DNA of 17,316 bases, from positions 1 to 17,316 of the forward strand of contig JAPLUJ010000611.1 in assembly GCA_026397695.1 (NCBI GenBank), in the 5' to 3' direction. Below the pieces are notes generated by a model that saw only the letters and a program-made list of their open reading frames with translations, made no database searches and was not told the origin of the DNA. Origin of the DNA: Verrucomicrobiota bacterium. GTDB lineage: Bacteria; Verrucomicrobiota; Verrucomicrobiia; Verrucomicrobiales; Akkermansiaceae. The stretch's first letter is position 1, and each line of letters opens with the position of its first letter. A program made the position numbers and the translations under genes. Shown here piece by piece: positions 1-7,748 of this stretch.

Positions 1-47
1 CCAAGCGCTTAGCCATTCGCTTCCTCCGTGTCCTTTCAGGCCGCAAG
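1..47. repeat. 47-bp direct repeat, left copy
   Basis: The first 47 bases recur exactly at 17266-17312, and a single mismatch at base 48 precedes three more matching bases. Read on the minus strand the repeat contains GGAGG, a short spacer and an ATG (minus-strand start at base 16). It could therefore be the 5' end of a small reading frame that runs off the left edge. It may also be non-coding: a dispersed repeat where the assembly broke. No partner sequence is available to decide. Confidence 0.8.
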
Positions 48-50
48 CCC

Positions 51-83
51 AGTCACGGCGCGGCGAGGCCGCCACGCCCTACC
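51..83 (-). repeat. Hairpin repeat related to the one at 17187-17214
   Basis: Read on the minus strand this stretch begins GGTAGGG and has the core CGGCCTCG. The copy at 17187-17214 on the plus strand shares both words. It folds as GGCG-T-GGCG, loop GCCT, CGCC-G-CGCC. The two copies differ in the stem but both remain foldable, which points to a family of short structured dispersed repeats. The rest of the space up to base 199 holds nothing recognisable. Confidence 0.55.
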
Positions 84-199
84 ATTTCAGGGAATCCGGC
101 TTGCTCGACACTACGGCGTTTCCGAGGTCAAATGCTGAGTTCAGAGATTCAAATGCCTGGATCAGGAAGTCTGAATCCTTTCCAGGCTGATCACTTCTG

Positions 200-2731
200 T
201 TAGAACGGGTTCCGGCATTTCGGTTGCTGCCAGGCCACGGGTTGCGGTTGCACCCGCCAGATGTGTTCGCAGTATTCGCGAATCGACCGGTCGGACGAGA
301 ATTTACCCATGCGGGCGACGTTGAGGATCGATGTGCGGGTCCATTCCTGCGGTTGGGACCACAGCGCGCTCACCCGCTCCTGGCACTCCACGTAGTCCTG
401 ATAGTCGGCCAGCACCAGGAACGGGTCGTGCCACCGCAGGTTGTCGACGAGTGGCCGGAACAATTGGCTGTCGCCGTCCGCCAGTGCGCCGGATACGATG
501 AAGTCCAGCACCTCGCGCAGTCCGCCATTGCGCTTGTAATATTCGTTAGGCTGATAGCCGCTGGCTTGCAATTCCCCCACCTGGTCGGCGGTCAGACCGA
601 ACAGGAAGAAATTTTCCGCGCCGACTTCCTCGCGGATTTCCACGTTGGCGCCGTCGAGGGTGCCGATGGTGAGCGCGCCATTGAGGGAAAACTTCATATT
701 GCCGGTACCGGACGCCTCCATTCCTGCGGTGGAAATCTGTTCGGACAGGTCGGCGGCCGGATAGATATGCTGGGCGTTCTTCACATTGAAATCCGGCAGG
801 AACACCACTTTGAGCCGGTCGCGCACCGCGGGATCGGCGTTCACCACATCAGCGACGCAATGGATCAGCTTGATAATGAGCTTGGCCATGGCATAGCCCG
901 GCGCGGCTTTGGCTCCGAAGATGAACGTGCGGGATGGCACTTCAGCTAACGGATCACGTTTAAGCTTCAGGTAAAGCGTGAGGATATGGAGCACGTTCAA
1001 GTGCTGGCGCTTGTATTCGTGCAGCCGCTTGGCCTGGACGTCGAACAGCGACGCGGGATCCACCGTGATGCCGGTGCGCTTGCCGATGAGCACGGCAAGG
1101 TCGCGCTTGGCCGTGAGTTTCACCTCGCGCCACTGCTGCTGGAACTCCGCGTCCTCCGCCAGCGCTTCCAGTGCGCGCAACTTATCCAGATTGCACAGCC
1201 AGCCATCGCCGATGCGGCGGGTGATGAGTTGCGCCAGCGGCGGATTGCTCACCGCCACGAAGCGCCGCGGTGTCACGCCATTGGTGATGTTGCAGAACTT
1301 CTCCGGCCACAACGCGGCGAAGTCATGCATCACGGTTTTTTCTAGCAACTCGGAATGCAGGCGTGCAACCCCGTTCACATGATGGCTGCCGACCGTGGCG
1401 AGGTGGGCCATGCGGATATGACTTCCGCCCCGCTCGTCAATGAGCGACATGCGGGCCAGGCGCGCATCATCGCCGGGAAACCTCGCCCGCACCTCAGCGA
1501 GGAAACGCGCGTTGATTTCGAAGATGATTTCGAGGTGGCGCGGCAGGAGATGTCCGAACAAGCCTAACGGCCATGTTTCCAGCGCCTCGGGCAACAGCGT
1601 GTGATTGGTATAGGCGAAGGTGTTGCGTGTGACGTGCCATGCGGTGTCCCAGTCCAATTGATGCTCGTCCACCAGCAGGCGCATCAACTCGGCCACCGCG
1701 ATGGACGGATGGGTGTCGTTGAGTTGAACCGCCCATTTTTCGTGGAAACATTCAAGCGGCCGCTCTAGCAACAAATGGATGCGCAGCATGTCCTGCAGCG
1801 AGCAGGTGACAAAAAAGAACTGTTGTTGCAGGCGCAGGGTCTTGCCCTGGACCGCCTCATCATTCGGATAGAGCACCTTGGTGATGTTCTCCGAGTGCAT
1901 CTTGTCCTCGACCGCGCGATAGTAATCGCCGTGGTTGAACGCATCAAAATCAAACGATTCCACCGCCTCGGCCTTCCACAGGCGGAGCCGGCTGCAGGTG
2001 CCGACGCGGTAGCCGAGAATCGGCGTGTCATGGGCCACGCCCTTGACCACGGTGGCCGGAATCCACCGCACCCGGTGGCGATTTTGTTCGTCGCTCCATG
2101 TTTCCGTGCGCCCGCCGAAGGGCACGTCGTAGGCGATTTCCGGCCGTGCGACCTCCCACGGGTTGCCGAAGCGGAGCCATTTGTCGGTGCTCTCCATTTG
2201 CCAGCCGTCCTTGATCGTTTGATCGAAGATGCCGAATTCATAGCGGATGCCGTAGCCGACGGCAGGGATTTCCACACTTGCCATGCTATCAAGATAACAG
2301 GATGCCAAACGTCCGAGCCCGCCGTTGCCCAGCCCCGGTTCCTCCTCCTGTTCCAGCAAGTCGGCGAGGTCCAGCCCGAGTTCCGCCATCGCCTGCCGGG
2401 TGACTTCGGTGATGCCCAGGTTGAGCAGGTTGTTGGCCAGATGCGGGCCGGGCAAAAACTCGGCGGATAGATAAGCCACGATGCGGACATCCTGCTCGGC
2501 GTAGATTTCCATCGTCCGCACAACTTGCCTGAGCATGCGGTCCCGCACGCACAGCGCCAGCGCCAGATAGGCATCATTGCGCGTCGCCCCCATCGGCACA
2601 CGCCCGAGGGCGCAAAACAGGTTGTCGAGAAACGATTGCTTGAGGTCGCTGACGCTCAGGCCGGTGCGGACACCGGACGCGGGCAGATCCTGCGGGCAAT
2701 CACAGGCGAATGGCGTGGGTGGGTGAGTCAT
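200..2731 (-). CDS. glgP: Glycogen/alpha-glucan phosphorylase
   Basis: This cytoplasmic enzyme uses phosphate to release glucose-1-phosphate from the non-reducing ends of glycogen, and depends on pyridoxal phosphate (PLP). The 843-residue product is full length for the GT35 family. Family hallmarks are GLGNGGLGRLASC near residues 133-145, KRLHEYKRQ near 568-576, and the PLP segment GTGNMKFSLNGA with the cofactor lysine near residue 680. The ATG start at 2731 lies just before the conserved N-terminal helices; no strong Shine-Dalgarno site precedes it. It is the only confident minus-strand gene and is divergent from the next one. No other glycogen gene is present, so it may stand alone or continue beyond the left edge. 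The long plus-strand frames inside it are shadows. Confidence 0.97.
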   Translation of the reverse strand: MTHPPTPFACDCPQDLPASGVRTGLSVSDLKQSFLDNLFCALGRVPMGATRNDAYLALALCVRDRMLRQVVRTMEIYAEQDVRIVAYLSAEFLPGPHLANNLLNLGITEVTRQAMAELGLDLADLLEQEEEPGLGNGGLGRLASCYLDSMASVEIPAVGYGIRYEFGIFDQTIKDGWQMESTDKWLRFGNPWEVARPEIAYDVPFGGRTETWSDEQNRHRVRWIPATVVKGVAHDTPILGYRVGTCSRLRLWKAEAVESFDFDAFNHGDYYRAVEDKMHSENITKVLYPNDEAVQGKTLRLQQQFFFVTCSLQDMLRIHLLLERPLECFHEKWAVQLNDTHPSIAVAELMRLLVDEHQLDWDTAWHVTRNTFAYTNHTLLPEALETWPLGLFGHLLPRHLEIIFEINARFLAEVRARFPGDDARLARMSLIDERGGSHIRMAHLATVGSHHVNGVARLHSELLEKTVMHDFAALWPEKFCNITNGVTPRRFVAVSNPPLAQLITRRIGDGWLCNLDKLRALEALAEDAEFQQQWREVKLTAKRDLAVLIGKRTGITVDPASLFDVQAKRLHEYKRQHLNVLHILTLYLKLKRDPLAEVPSRTFIFGAKAAPGYAMAKLIIKLIHCVADVVNADPAVRDRLKVVFLPDFNVKNAQHIYPAADLSEQISTAGMEASGTGNMKFSLNGALTIGTLDGANVEIREEVGAENFFLFGLTADQVGELQASGYQPNEYYKRNGGLREVLDFIVSGALADGDSQLFRPLVDNLRWHDPFLVLADYQDYVECQERVSALWSQPQEWTRTSILNVARMGKFSSDRSIREYCEHIWRVQPQPVAWQQPKCRNPF

Positions 2732-2962
2732 GGCGGTATGGTATATCTATCAAACTATCACATGCGCTTGCGCGCCGGCACCGGCTGCTTGCGCAGGTGC
2801 GCGCCGCTGCGCGCCACATCCGGCCGGGCGCGGGCGTGGAATTTCGTGGGGTTTCATGGCCTGAGAGTCCCGTGTTGCCGTGCTGTTTTCAAGACTGGTT
2901 TTCGCTATTTCACACCGATTGGGATTGACCGGACGTGCGGCATGCGGCAATCTACCCGTGCT

Positions 2963-3826
2963 ATGACGCGCCCCAGTCTCACTTTGTCCGTCCTTGCCAT
3001 CGTGGCTGGCATCGGTCCGGCCTCCGCCGGCATCACCTTCGGCCCGGTCCGCAGCCAGCCCGGGGAGAGCGTTCGCCTCGTCACCCATTCCGAAACCCCC
3101 GGTGGCACCCTCGAGCGATCCCTCGACGGGAAACCCCGCAAGGGCACCATCACCATCACCCGCGACCGGGAACTGACGTGGACGTTCCGCGACCCCGCCG
3201 CGGATGGCACCAAGCGCGGCATGGTGCGGGTGACCAAACTCACCACATCCTCGAAATCCGTCATCGCCGGCAAAGAGGAAAAATCCACCGACAGCATCCC
3301 GCTCACCGGTAAAATGTTCGCCATGTCGAAACCCCCCAAGGGCGCTTGGAAATTCGAACTCGACGGGTCGGTGCCCTACACCCGCGTTACTAACGAAATA
3401 GATGAACTCACGGTCTATCTGCAACGCGCGTGGTGGCCCGCACGCGAAATCAACCTCGGCGACTCATGGGAATTCGATCCCGCGTGGATCAAAATGATCA
3501 TCGAAAAGGATCTCGCGAAAGCCCAAACCATCGGCACCATGCGGCTGCGCCAAATCCGCCGCGGCGAAAAACGCCAGATCGCCATCATCGACGTCACGGT
3601 CCGCAGCACCGGCGCGGATTTCCAGGCGGACGGCAGCGAGGCCAGCGCCGCGATCGAACTCACCGGCCAGATCACCGTGAACCTCGACACCATGCTCGAC
3701 GAATCACTCGAACTCAAGGGAACCCTCACCTCAAACTCCAGTAAACCCGGAGAATCCACCAAACTGAAACTCCCTATCAGTCTGGTGGTCACCAAGTCGT
3801 TCGTCATCGACGGACCGATGCCTTGA
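2963..3826 (+). CDS. Secreted protein of unknown function
   Basis: The product is about 287 residues. It opens with a clear Sec signal peptide: MTRPS, a hydrophobic stretch (LTLSVLAIVAGIG) and a likely cleavage at ASA-G. The mature part is rich in beta-type alternating segments, with GDSWEFDP in the middle and a run of polar strands near the C-terminus (AAIELTGQITVNLDTM). The layout resembles exported beta-rich proteins of the DUF6263 kind, but this is only an impression. The frame is open much further upstream, yet that part overlaps glgP and lacks a signal peptide, so the start is placed at 2963; the ATG at 2942 is the alternative. It precedes hepT by 40 bp with no terminator between them. 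Confidence 0.75.
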   Translation: MTRPSLTLSVLAIVAGIGPASAGITFGPVRSQPGESVRLVTHSETPGGTLERSLDGKPRKGTITITRDRELTWTFRDPAADGTKRGMVRVTKLTTSSKSVIAGKEEKSTDSIPLTGKMFAMSKPPKGAWKFELDGSVPYTRVTNEIDELTVYLQRAWWPAREINLGDSWEFDPAWIKMIIEKDLAKAQTIGTMRLRQIRRGEKRQIAIIDVTVRSTGADFQADGSEASAAIELTGQITVNLDTMLDESLELKGTLTSNSSKPGESTKLKLPISLVVTKSFVIDGPMP

Positions 3827-3866
3827 GCCGGAGCGTTGAAACTTGGAGTCAGTCAAACCACAAGCC

Positions 3867-4271
3867 ATGAGCAAAGAACGATTCCTCGAACGCCAGACCA
3901 ATGTGCGCGAGAGCGCGTCGCGCCTCGCCGAAGCAGTCGCCCAACCAGAGAGTGAACTCATCCGTGATGCCACCATCCAGCGCTTCGAGTTCACTTTTGA
4001 AGTTGTCTGGAAAACCCTCAAGCTCTACCTCGAACGTCAGGGGTACGAATGTGGTGGCCCCCGGCCGACACTGAAGAAGGCCTTCACCGAAAATATCATC
4101 TCCACGCCTGAAGAGGCCGACTTCTGGCTCCGCATGATCGAAGACCGCAACCTCACAAGCCACGCCTACGATCAGGAACTGGCCATCCGGATCTATCAGA
4201 ACATCGTGCGCGACTATGCCCCCCTGCTCGGCGGCATGGCCGGCAAGATCCAAAACTTGGAATGGGACTAA
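3867..4271 (+). CDS. hepT: HepT-like HEPN toxin (HI0074-type NTase partner)
   Basis: This 134-residue helical protein belongs to the HI0074/HepT family (nucleotidyltransferase substrate-binding-like, HEPN fold). Typical helices are IQRFEFTFEVVWKTLKLYL near 38-56 and MIEDRNLTSHAY near 90-101. The latter holds R94, H99 and Y101, matching the RX4HXY motif. In characterised HepT toxins, R and H form the RNase site and Y is the residue AMPylated by MntA. An in-frame TTG at 3843 would add eight residues, but the ATG at 3867 fits the family better. The stop lies four bases before mntA, so the two are probably co-transcribed. The motif suggests an active toxin neutralised by its neighbour; activity is inferred. 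Confidence 0.88.
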   Translation: MSKERFLERQTNVRESASRLAEAVAQPESELIRDATIQRFEFTFEVVWKTLKLYLERQGYECGGPRPTLKKAFTENIISTPEEADFWLRMIEDRNLTSHAYDQELAIRIYQNIVRDYAPLLGGMAGKIQNLEWD

Positions 4272-4275
4272 ACCC

Positions 4276-4608
4276 ATGAACACACCCGCCCTGCGTGACG
4301 AGGATCTCACCGTGTTGCGCCGCACCTTCCGGCGCTTCCGCTGCGTGCGTGAAGTGCGCCTGTTCGGCTCCCGCGCTACCGGCCACGCCCGCCGCGCCTC
4401 GGATATCGATCTCGCCATCTCCGCTCCCGATGCCACTGCCGACCAATGGCTCGAACTCACCGACGCCATAGAAGCCACCCCCATCATCTACGAATTCGAT
4501 CTGGTCCGCACCGAACACGCATACAATCCCCGCCTGATAGAAAAGATCGCCCGCGAAGGGGTGCCTATCTATCATGAAAACATGAACATTGAAACCCATC
4601 CATCATGA
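4276..4608 (+). CDS. mntA: MntA-like minimal nucleotidyltransferase antitoxin
   Basis: The product is 110 residues, the usual size for a minimal nucleotidyltransferase of the HI0073/MntA family. The catalytic signature GSX10DXD is complete: G31, S32, then ten residues to D43 and D45 (SDIDLAI). A third acidic residue sits at D75 in YEFDLV. Characterised MntA proteins transfer AMP from ATP to a tyrosine of HepT and so silence the toxin. The start at 4276 follows the hepT stop by four bases. A longer frame from 4216 overlaps hepT and adds no family sequence. The TGA stop overlaps the ATG of the tiny ORF at 4605. Confidence 0.9.
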   Translation: MNTPALRDEDLTVLRRTFRRFRCVREVRLFGSRATGHARRASDIDLAISAPDATADQWLELTDAIEATPIIYEFDLVRTEHAYNPRLIEKIAREGVPIYHENMNIETHPS

Positions 4609-4688
4609 AATCCCACCTTTGGCTCCTCCTCCTCACTTGGTCGGTGGCCCCGCCGAACCAAGGCAGTGCGAAAATTCTTGATCCATGA
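4605..4688 (+). CDS. Tiny signal-peptide-like ORF coupled on both sides
   Basis: This 27-codon frame encodes MKSHLWLLLLTWSVAPP followed by a short polar tail, which looks like the first part of a Sec signal peptide. Its ATG overlaps the mntA stop (ATGA), and its TGA overlaps the ATG of the lipoprotein gene in the same way. It could be a translational-coupling leader, a real small membrane peptide, or the stump of a lost exported protein. No homolog is recognised and no Shine-Dalgarno site is visible. Confidence 0.35.
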   Translation: MKSHLWLLLLTWSVAPPNQGSAKILDP

Positions 4689-5164
4689 AACCACCACCCA
4701 TGAAACCTAACCATCTGCTCTTGGCGGTCCTCGCCGGCGGCATGTTCTCGGCCTGTGACAAGAAGGAGATCCCGTCGTCGAATACTCCGCCGCCTGCGGT
4801 CAACGCCCCGCCCGCGCCCGCCACTCCGCCCGCACCCGCCGCAACGCCCAACCCGGAGTTCCGCAAATTGTTAGGAAAATGGCAGCGCCCCGACGGCGGC
4901 TACGTCATCGAAATCAAAGCCGTCGATGAACCAAGCGGCAAAATGGATGCCGCCTACTTCAATCCGCAACCGATCAATGTTTCCAAAGCCATGGCCACGC
5001 GCGACGGCACCAGCACCCGCGTGTTCATCGAACTGCGGGGCGCCAATTACCCGGGCTCCACCTATACCCTGACCTACAACCCAACCACCGACCAACTTCA
5101 GGGCATCTATTTCCAAGCCGCCATGAATCAACAATTCGATGTCTTCTTCCAACGCTTGAAATAA
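4685..5164 (+). CDS. Small lipoprotein, probably of the sulfatase/DUF1254 neighbourhood
   Basis: The product is 159 residues, or 154 if the second ATG at 4700 is used. A hydrophobic segment (LLLAVLAGGMFSAC) ends in a lipobox, with the lipidated cysteine near residue 24. A proline/alanine-rich linker (residues ~33-56) follows and then a compact beta-rich domain of about 100 residues containing GKWQRPDGGYVIEI and LRGANYPGSTYTLTY. The domain looks like a small ligand-binding barrel; its function is unknown. Similar small lipoproteins are, from memory, encoded near arylsulfatase and DUF1254 genes, which fits the genes downstream. The start overlaps the preceding tiny ORF (ATGA). A strong terminator follows at 5317. 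Confidence 0.75.
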   Translation: MKPPPMKPNHLLLAVLAGGMFSACDKKEIPSSNTPPPAVNAPPAPATPPAPAATPNPEFRKLLGKWQRPDGGYVIEIKAVDEPSGKMDAAYFNPQPINVSKAMATRDGTSTRVFIELRGANYPGSTYTLTYNPTTDQLQGIYFQAAMNQQFDVFFQRLK

Positions 5165-5316
5165 CACCCGCTACCACCAACTCTGGAGGACAGCCGTCCC
5201 GCCTGTTTCTTGGCCACCTGACCAAGATGCAGAAGGAGATGGAAGCGATGTCACAACCGCAAGGTGGCACAGAAAAGTAAGCCGCTATCCTGGCAGAGCT
5301 TCATACAAATGACTGG

Positions 5317-5352
5317 GCCGCACTCGCTTCATTCGAGTGCGGCTCTTTTTTT
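5317..5352 (+). terminator. Rho-independent terminator
   Basis: A perfect 10-bp stem (GCCGCACTCG and CGAGTGCGGC) closes a 7-base loop and is followed by TC and seven T residues. It ends the unit that includes the lipoprotein gene and perhaps hepT-mntA. The 5165-5316 stretch before it has no supported gene. One frame there ends in a plausible 17-residue tail (MQKEMEAMSQPQGGTEK), possibly the end of a lost gene. Confidence 0.92.
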
Positions 5353-5431
5353 CGCTCATTCCAACTCTCAAACCCTTCGGCCGCGGACACTCAACGCCCT
5401 CATTCGCACCCGCCGCTTCCACATTGCCGTG

Positions 5432-5470
5432 GAAAATGCACAAATCGCATAGAAAAATATTCGCATTTTC
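5432..5470. promoter_or_regulatory. Inverted repeat upstream of VapB-like gene, candidate operator
   Basis: GAAAATGC at 5432-5439 and GCATTTTC at 5463-5470 form 8-bp arms in an unusually AT-rich 60-bp stretch just before the antitoxin start at 5495. VapB-type antitoxins normally bind inverted repeats in their own promoter, so an operator role is plausible. The wide spacing makes this tentative. Confidence 0.35.
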
Positions 5471-5494
5471 ACATTTTTGCATCAATTATTTCTC

Positions 5495-5800
5495 ATGAGA
5501 ACGACCCTCGATCTGCCAGATCCGCTTTTCAAAGAAGTAAAAACGCGCGCCGTCCAGCAAGGCGTGAAACTCAAAGAGCTTCTCGCTGCCTACATCGAGG
5601 CCGGTTTGCGTGCGCCTCAAACGCAGGAAAATGACACTGCCCCGCGTCAGAATCCCCATCCTCTTCCCGTGGGCATTCCCCGCATCCCGGGTGCTCCATT
5701 GCACCCAGCCCTGTCCAATGCGGAACTCTTCGCGATTCTTGAGGAAGAGGACATCGAAAACTATCACCGCGTGATCGCCCAGTCGTCAAAAAACATGTAA
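5495..5800 (+). CDS. Orphan VapB-type ribbon-helix-helix antitoxin
   Basis: The product is 101 residues. The N-terminus MRTTLDLPDPLFKEVKTRA, followed by a helix to about residue 40, is the ribbon-helix-helix DNA-binding domain typical of VapB-like antitoxins. The C-terminal part (HPALSNAELFAILEEEDIENY) would normally wrap the toxin. An in-frame TTG at 5477 gives a longer version, but the ATG at 5495 restores the canonical MRTTLDLP start. A PIN-domain VapC toxin should follow or overlap the 3' end. Instead the next reading frame begins immediately after the stop with an unrelated outer-membrane protein fragment, so the toxin is missing. Without it the protein may be a relic or may act on another toxin. 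Confidence 0.8.
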   Translation: MRTTLDLPDPLFKEVKTRAVQQGVKLKELLAAYIEAGLRAPQTQENDTAPRQNPHPLPVGIPRIPGAPLHPALSNAELFAILEEEDIENYHRVIAQSSKNM

Positions 5801-6070
5801 ATGGGCATCAGCCAAATCCTACCGCTCAACGCGGACAATAGCATGCTGCTCGAGGTCGGCGTGGCCGGCTACGACACCTGGCAGGTCACTGACGACTCCG
5901 GTAGCGCCGCCACTGATATCCGCGACCAGGTCCATGCCGTGGGTGGTCAAATCGGTCTGGTTTACATGCCCTGGCACGCGGCATTGAACTTGCATGGGTA
6001 CTATGAGTATGCTGCCGAGGACCGATTCCAAGGCACGACGTTCGGCCTCAGCATCGTCAAAAAGTTTTAA
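5801..6070 (+). pseudogene. C-terminal fragment of an outer-membrane channel (Phenol_MetA_deg/SphA-like)
   Basis: The 89 codons encode alternating beta strands that end in the aromatic FGLSIVKKF expected at the last strand of an outer-membrane barrel. Segments such as SQILPLNADNSMLLEVGVAGYDTWQV and the GGQIGLVYMPWHAALNLHGYYEYAAEDRFQGTTF stretch resemble the end of the roughly 300-residue MetA-pathway transporter family. About two thirds of the protein, including the signal peptide, is absent. The ATG directly after the antitoxin stop is probably coincidental. A sulfatase follows 20 bp later, consistent with an old operon of channel plus sulfatase. Family assignment rests on pattern memory. 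Confidence 0.65.
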
Positions 6071-6090
6071 ACCCGTTAGGAACGACTGCC

Positions 6091-7596
6091 ATGAAATCGA
6101 ACGCATTCACAACATTGGCAACACTCGGAGCGGCAATGCTGGCGCTGCCGGGCGTGGTCACTCCCGCAAACGCACAGACGAAGAAACCCAACATCCTGCT
6201 CATCATCGCCGATGACATGGGCTACTCCGACCTCGGTTGCTTCGGTGGCGAAATCAAGACCCCGAATCTGGACCGACTGGCCCAGGTGGGTAGAAGGTTC
6301 ACCAGTTTTTGCGTGGGGCCGACCTGTTCGCCCACGCGCTCAATGCTGCTATCGGGTTGCGACAACCACGTGGCCGGCCTTGGCAACATGGCTGAGTTTC
6401 TCGGTCCCCAACAGAATGGCAAACCGGGCTACGAGGGGCACCTAAACGCCCGCGTGGCCAGCATCGCGAGTGTGATGCGCGACACAGGCTATGCGAACTT
6501 CATCATGAAGTCCGTGGATGAGCACAAAGCCGACGCCAAGCCATTCTTCGCCTATCTCTCGTTCCAAGCAGTCCACAGCCCTTTCGCCGTGCCGGACGAC
6601 TGGCTGGACAAATACAAAGGTCAATACGACATGGGCTATGAAGCCCTCCGCGTCGCGCGCCTCGCCCGCATGCAAGAACTCGGCATTGTCGGCAAAGACG
6701 TGCAGCCGTTCCCGCGTCTCCCGAAAATTCCCGCGTGGGACTCGCTTAGCTCCGAACAGCGGAAACTTTCGGCCCGCAGAATGGAAATCTATGCCGCGAT
6801 GCTTGCCAACATGGACTATCACATCGGCCGCGTCCTCGATCACCTCAAGGAATCCGGCCAACTCGACAACACGCTGGTGATCTTCTTTTCGGACAATGGG
6901 TCGGAACCCACCGAACTCGCCACGCTGGTTGCATCGGCGTTCTCCGCCGATGCCAAAGAGTGGTTTATGAAAAACTTCGACCAGCGACCGGAGAACTGGG
7001 GCAAGAAAGGCTCAGCGGTGGACTACGGCGCGGCCTGGGCGGAGGCCGGTTCAGTGCCGTTCCGAATGTTCAAGGGCTATGTGGCCGAGGGTGGCATCCG
7101 TTCACCCCTCATCATCGCCGGCCCCGGCGTCAAGCAAGCCGGCAGCATCAACGACACTTTCCTTCACGTCATGGACATCGCTCCTACACTCTGTGAGTTG
7201 GCCGGCGCGGAACATCCATCAAAGAAATCGGATGGCAAGATCGCCCAATTGCAGGGCAAGTCGCTGGTTTCATTGCTCGCCGGCAAGTCCGAGGCCGTGC
7301 GTGGTGACCGCGATTGGGTTGGGTGGGAAATGTTCGGCAACCGCGCCGTGAGGCGGGGTGACTGGAAGATTCTCAATCTCTTGCGCGCCGCCGGCGGCAC
7401 CGGCGAATGGCAGTTGTTCAACCTCAAGGCCGACCCGGCGGAGACACACGACCTCGCTAAGGACAATCCCAATCAACTGAAGGAACTCGTCACCTTGTGG
7501 GACGAGTATGCCAAGAACAACGGCGTCATTCTCAGCGGCGAAGGACCTTTCATGCGAGGCAAAGAAGCCAGCGTCGCGGAAGATCTTGGCGACTAA
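6091..7596 (+). CDS. Arylsulfatase with an in-frame internal deletion
   Basis: The 501-residue product starts with a signal peptide (cleavage near ANA-Q, residue 29). A preceding AGGAA with 8-base spacing supports the start. Type I sulfatase features present are metal ligands D41/D42, the formylglycine motif CSPTR with C79, H162 in AVHSPF, D268/N269 in SDNG, and K328 in MFKGYVAEGG. In Pseudomonas aeruginosa arylsulfatase and relatives, the helix ending in GY is followed by a GKWHLG motif and roughly 90-100 residues. Here GY (133-134) leads straight to ANFIMKSVDEHK, so the conserved catalytic Lys and His of that motif are missing. The reading frame is kept. The enzyme is probably inactive or impaired, unless the deletion is an assembly artefact. 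Confidence 0.88.
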   Translation: MKSNAFTTLATLGAAMLALPGVVTPANAQTKKPNILLIIADDMGYSDLGCFGGEIKTPNLDRLAQVGRRFTSFCVGPTCSPTRSMLLSGCDNHVAGLGNMAEFLGPQQNGKPGYEGHLNARVASIASVMRDTGYANFIMKSVDEHKADAKPFFAYLSFQAVHSPFAVPDDWLDKYKGQYDMGYEALRVARLARMQELGIVGKDVQPFPRLPKIPAWDSLSSEQRKLSARRMEIYAAMLANMDYHIGRVLDHLKESGQLDNTLVIFFSDNGSEPTELATLVASAFSADAKEWFMKNFDQRPENWGKKGSAVDYGAAWAEAGSVPFRMFKGYVAEGGIRSPLIIAGPGVKQAGSINDTFLHVMDIAPTLCELAGAEHPSKKSDGKIAQLQGKSLVSLLAGKSEAVRGDRDWVGWEMFGNRAVRRGDWKILNLLRAAGGTGEWQLFNLKADPAETHDLAKDNPNQLKELVTLWDEYAKNNGVILSGEGPFMRGKEASVAEDLGD

Positions 7597-7721
7597 TCTC
7601 CAGCCAGCTTGACCGAAACCAAGCTCTCATTATCATAAAAAATGAAAACCAAACATAGCCGAATACGGTCCACGGACCCAAAAGAGGGCCCCAAATAGGG
7701 CTTGCTCAATAGCCAGCTGCA

Positions 7722-7745
7722 ATTTGCTCATTGCCATGAGCAAAT
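7722..7745. promoter_or_regulatory. Perfect inverted repeat before the ATPase stump
   Basis: ATTTGCTCA and TGAGCAAAT form perfect 9-bp arms around a 6-base spacer. The repeat ends three bases before the ATG of the ATPase fragment at 7749. This placement fits an operator or an RNA hairpin that masks the start. A different palindrome sits before the intact ATPase at 8010. Confidence 0.6.
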
Positions 7746-7748
7746 CCA

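Noticed and set aside
1494-2601. Other minus-strand and plus-strand frames within glgP
   Set aside because: They are alternative frames of one strongly conserved gene, with arginine/alanine-rich shadow composition.
2525-2962. Upstream extension of the secreted protein gene
   Set aside because: It overlaps the start of glgP, has no protein-like composition, and would hide the clear signal peptide that begins at 2963.
5165-5280. Possible C-terminal remnant ending MQKEMEAMSQPQGGTEK
   Set aside because: The frame has a plausible helical tail, but it has no start, no recognised family, and overlaps another frame upstream. It is too short to call.
7667-7678. Short palindrome GGTCC-AC-GGACC after the first sulfatase
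   Set aside because: Arms are only five bases with no T-run, so a terminator or operator call is not supported.
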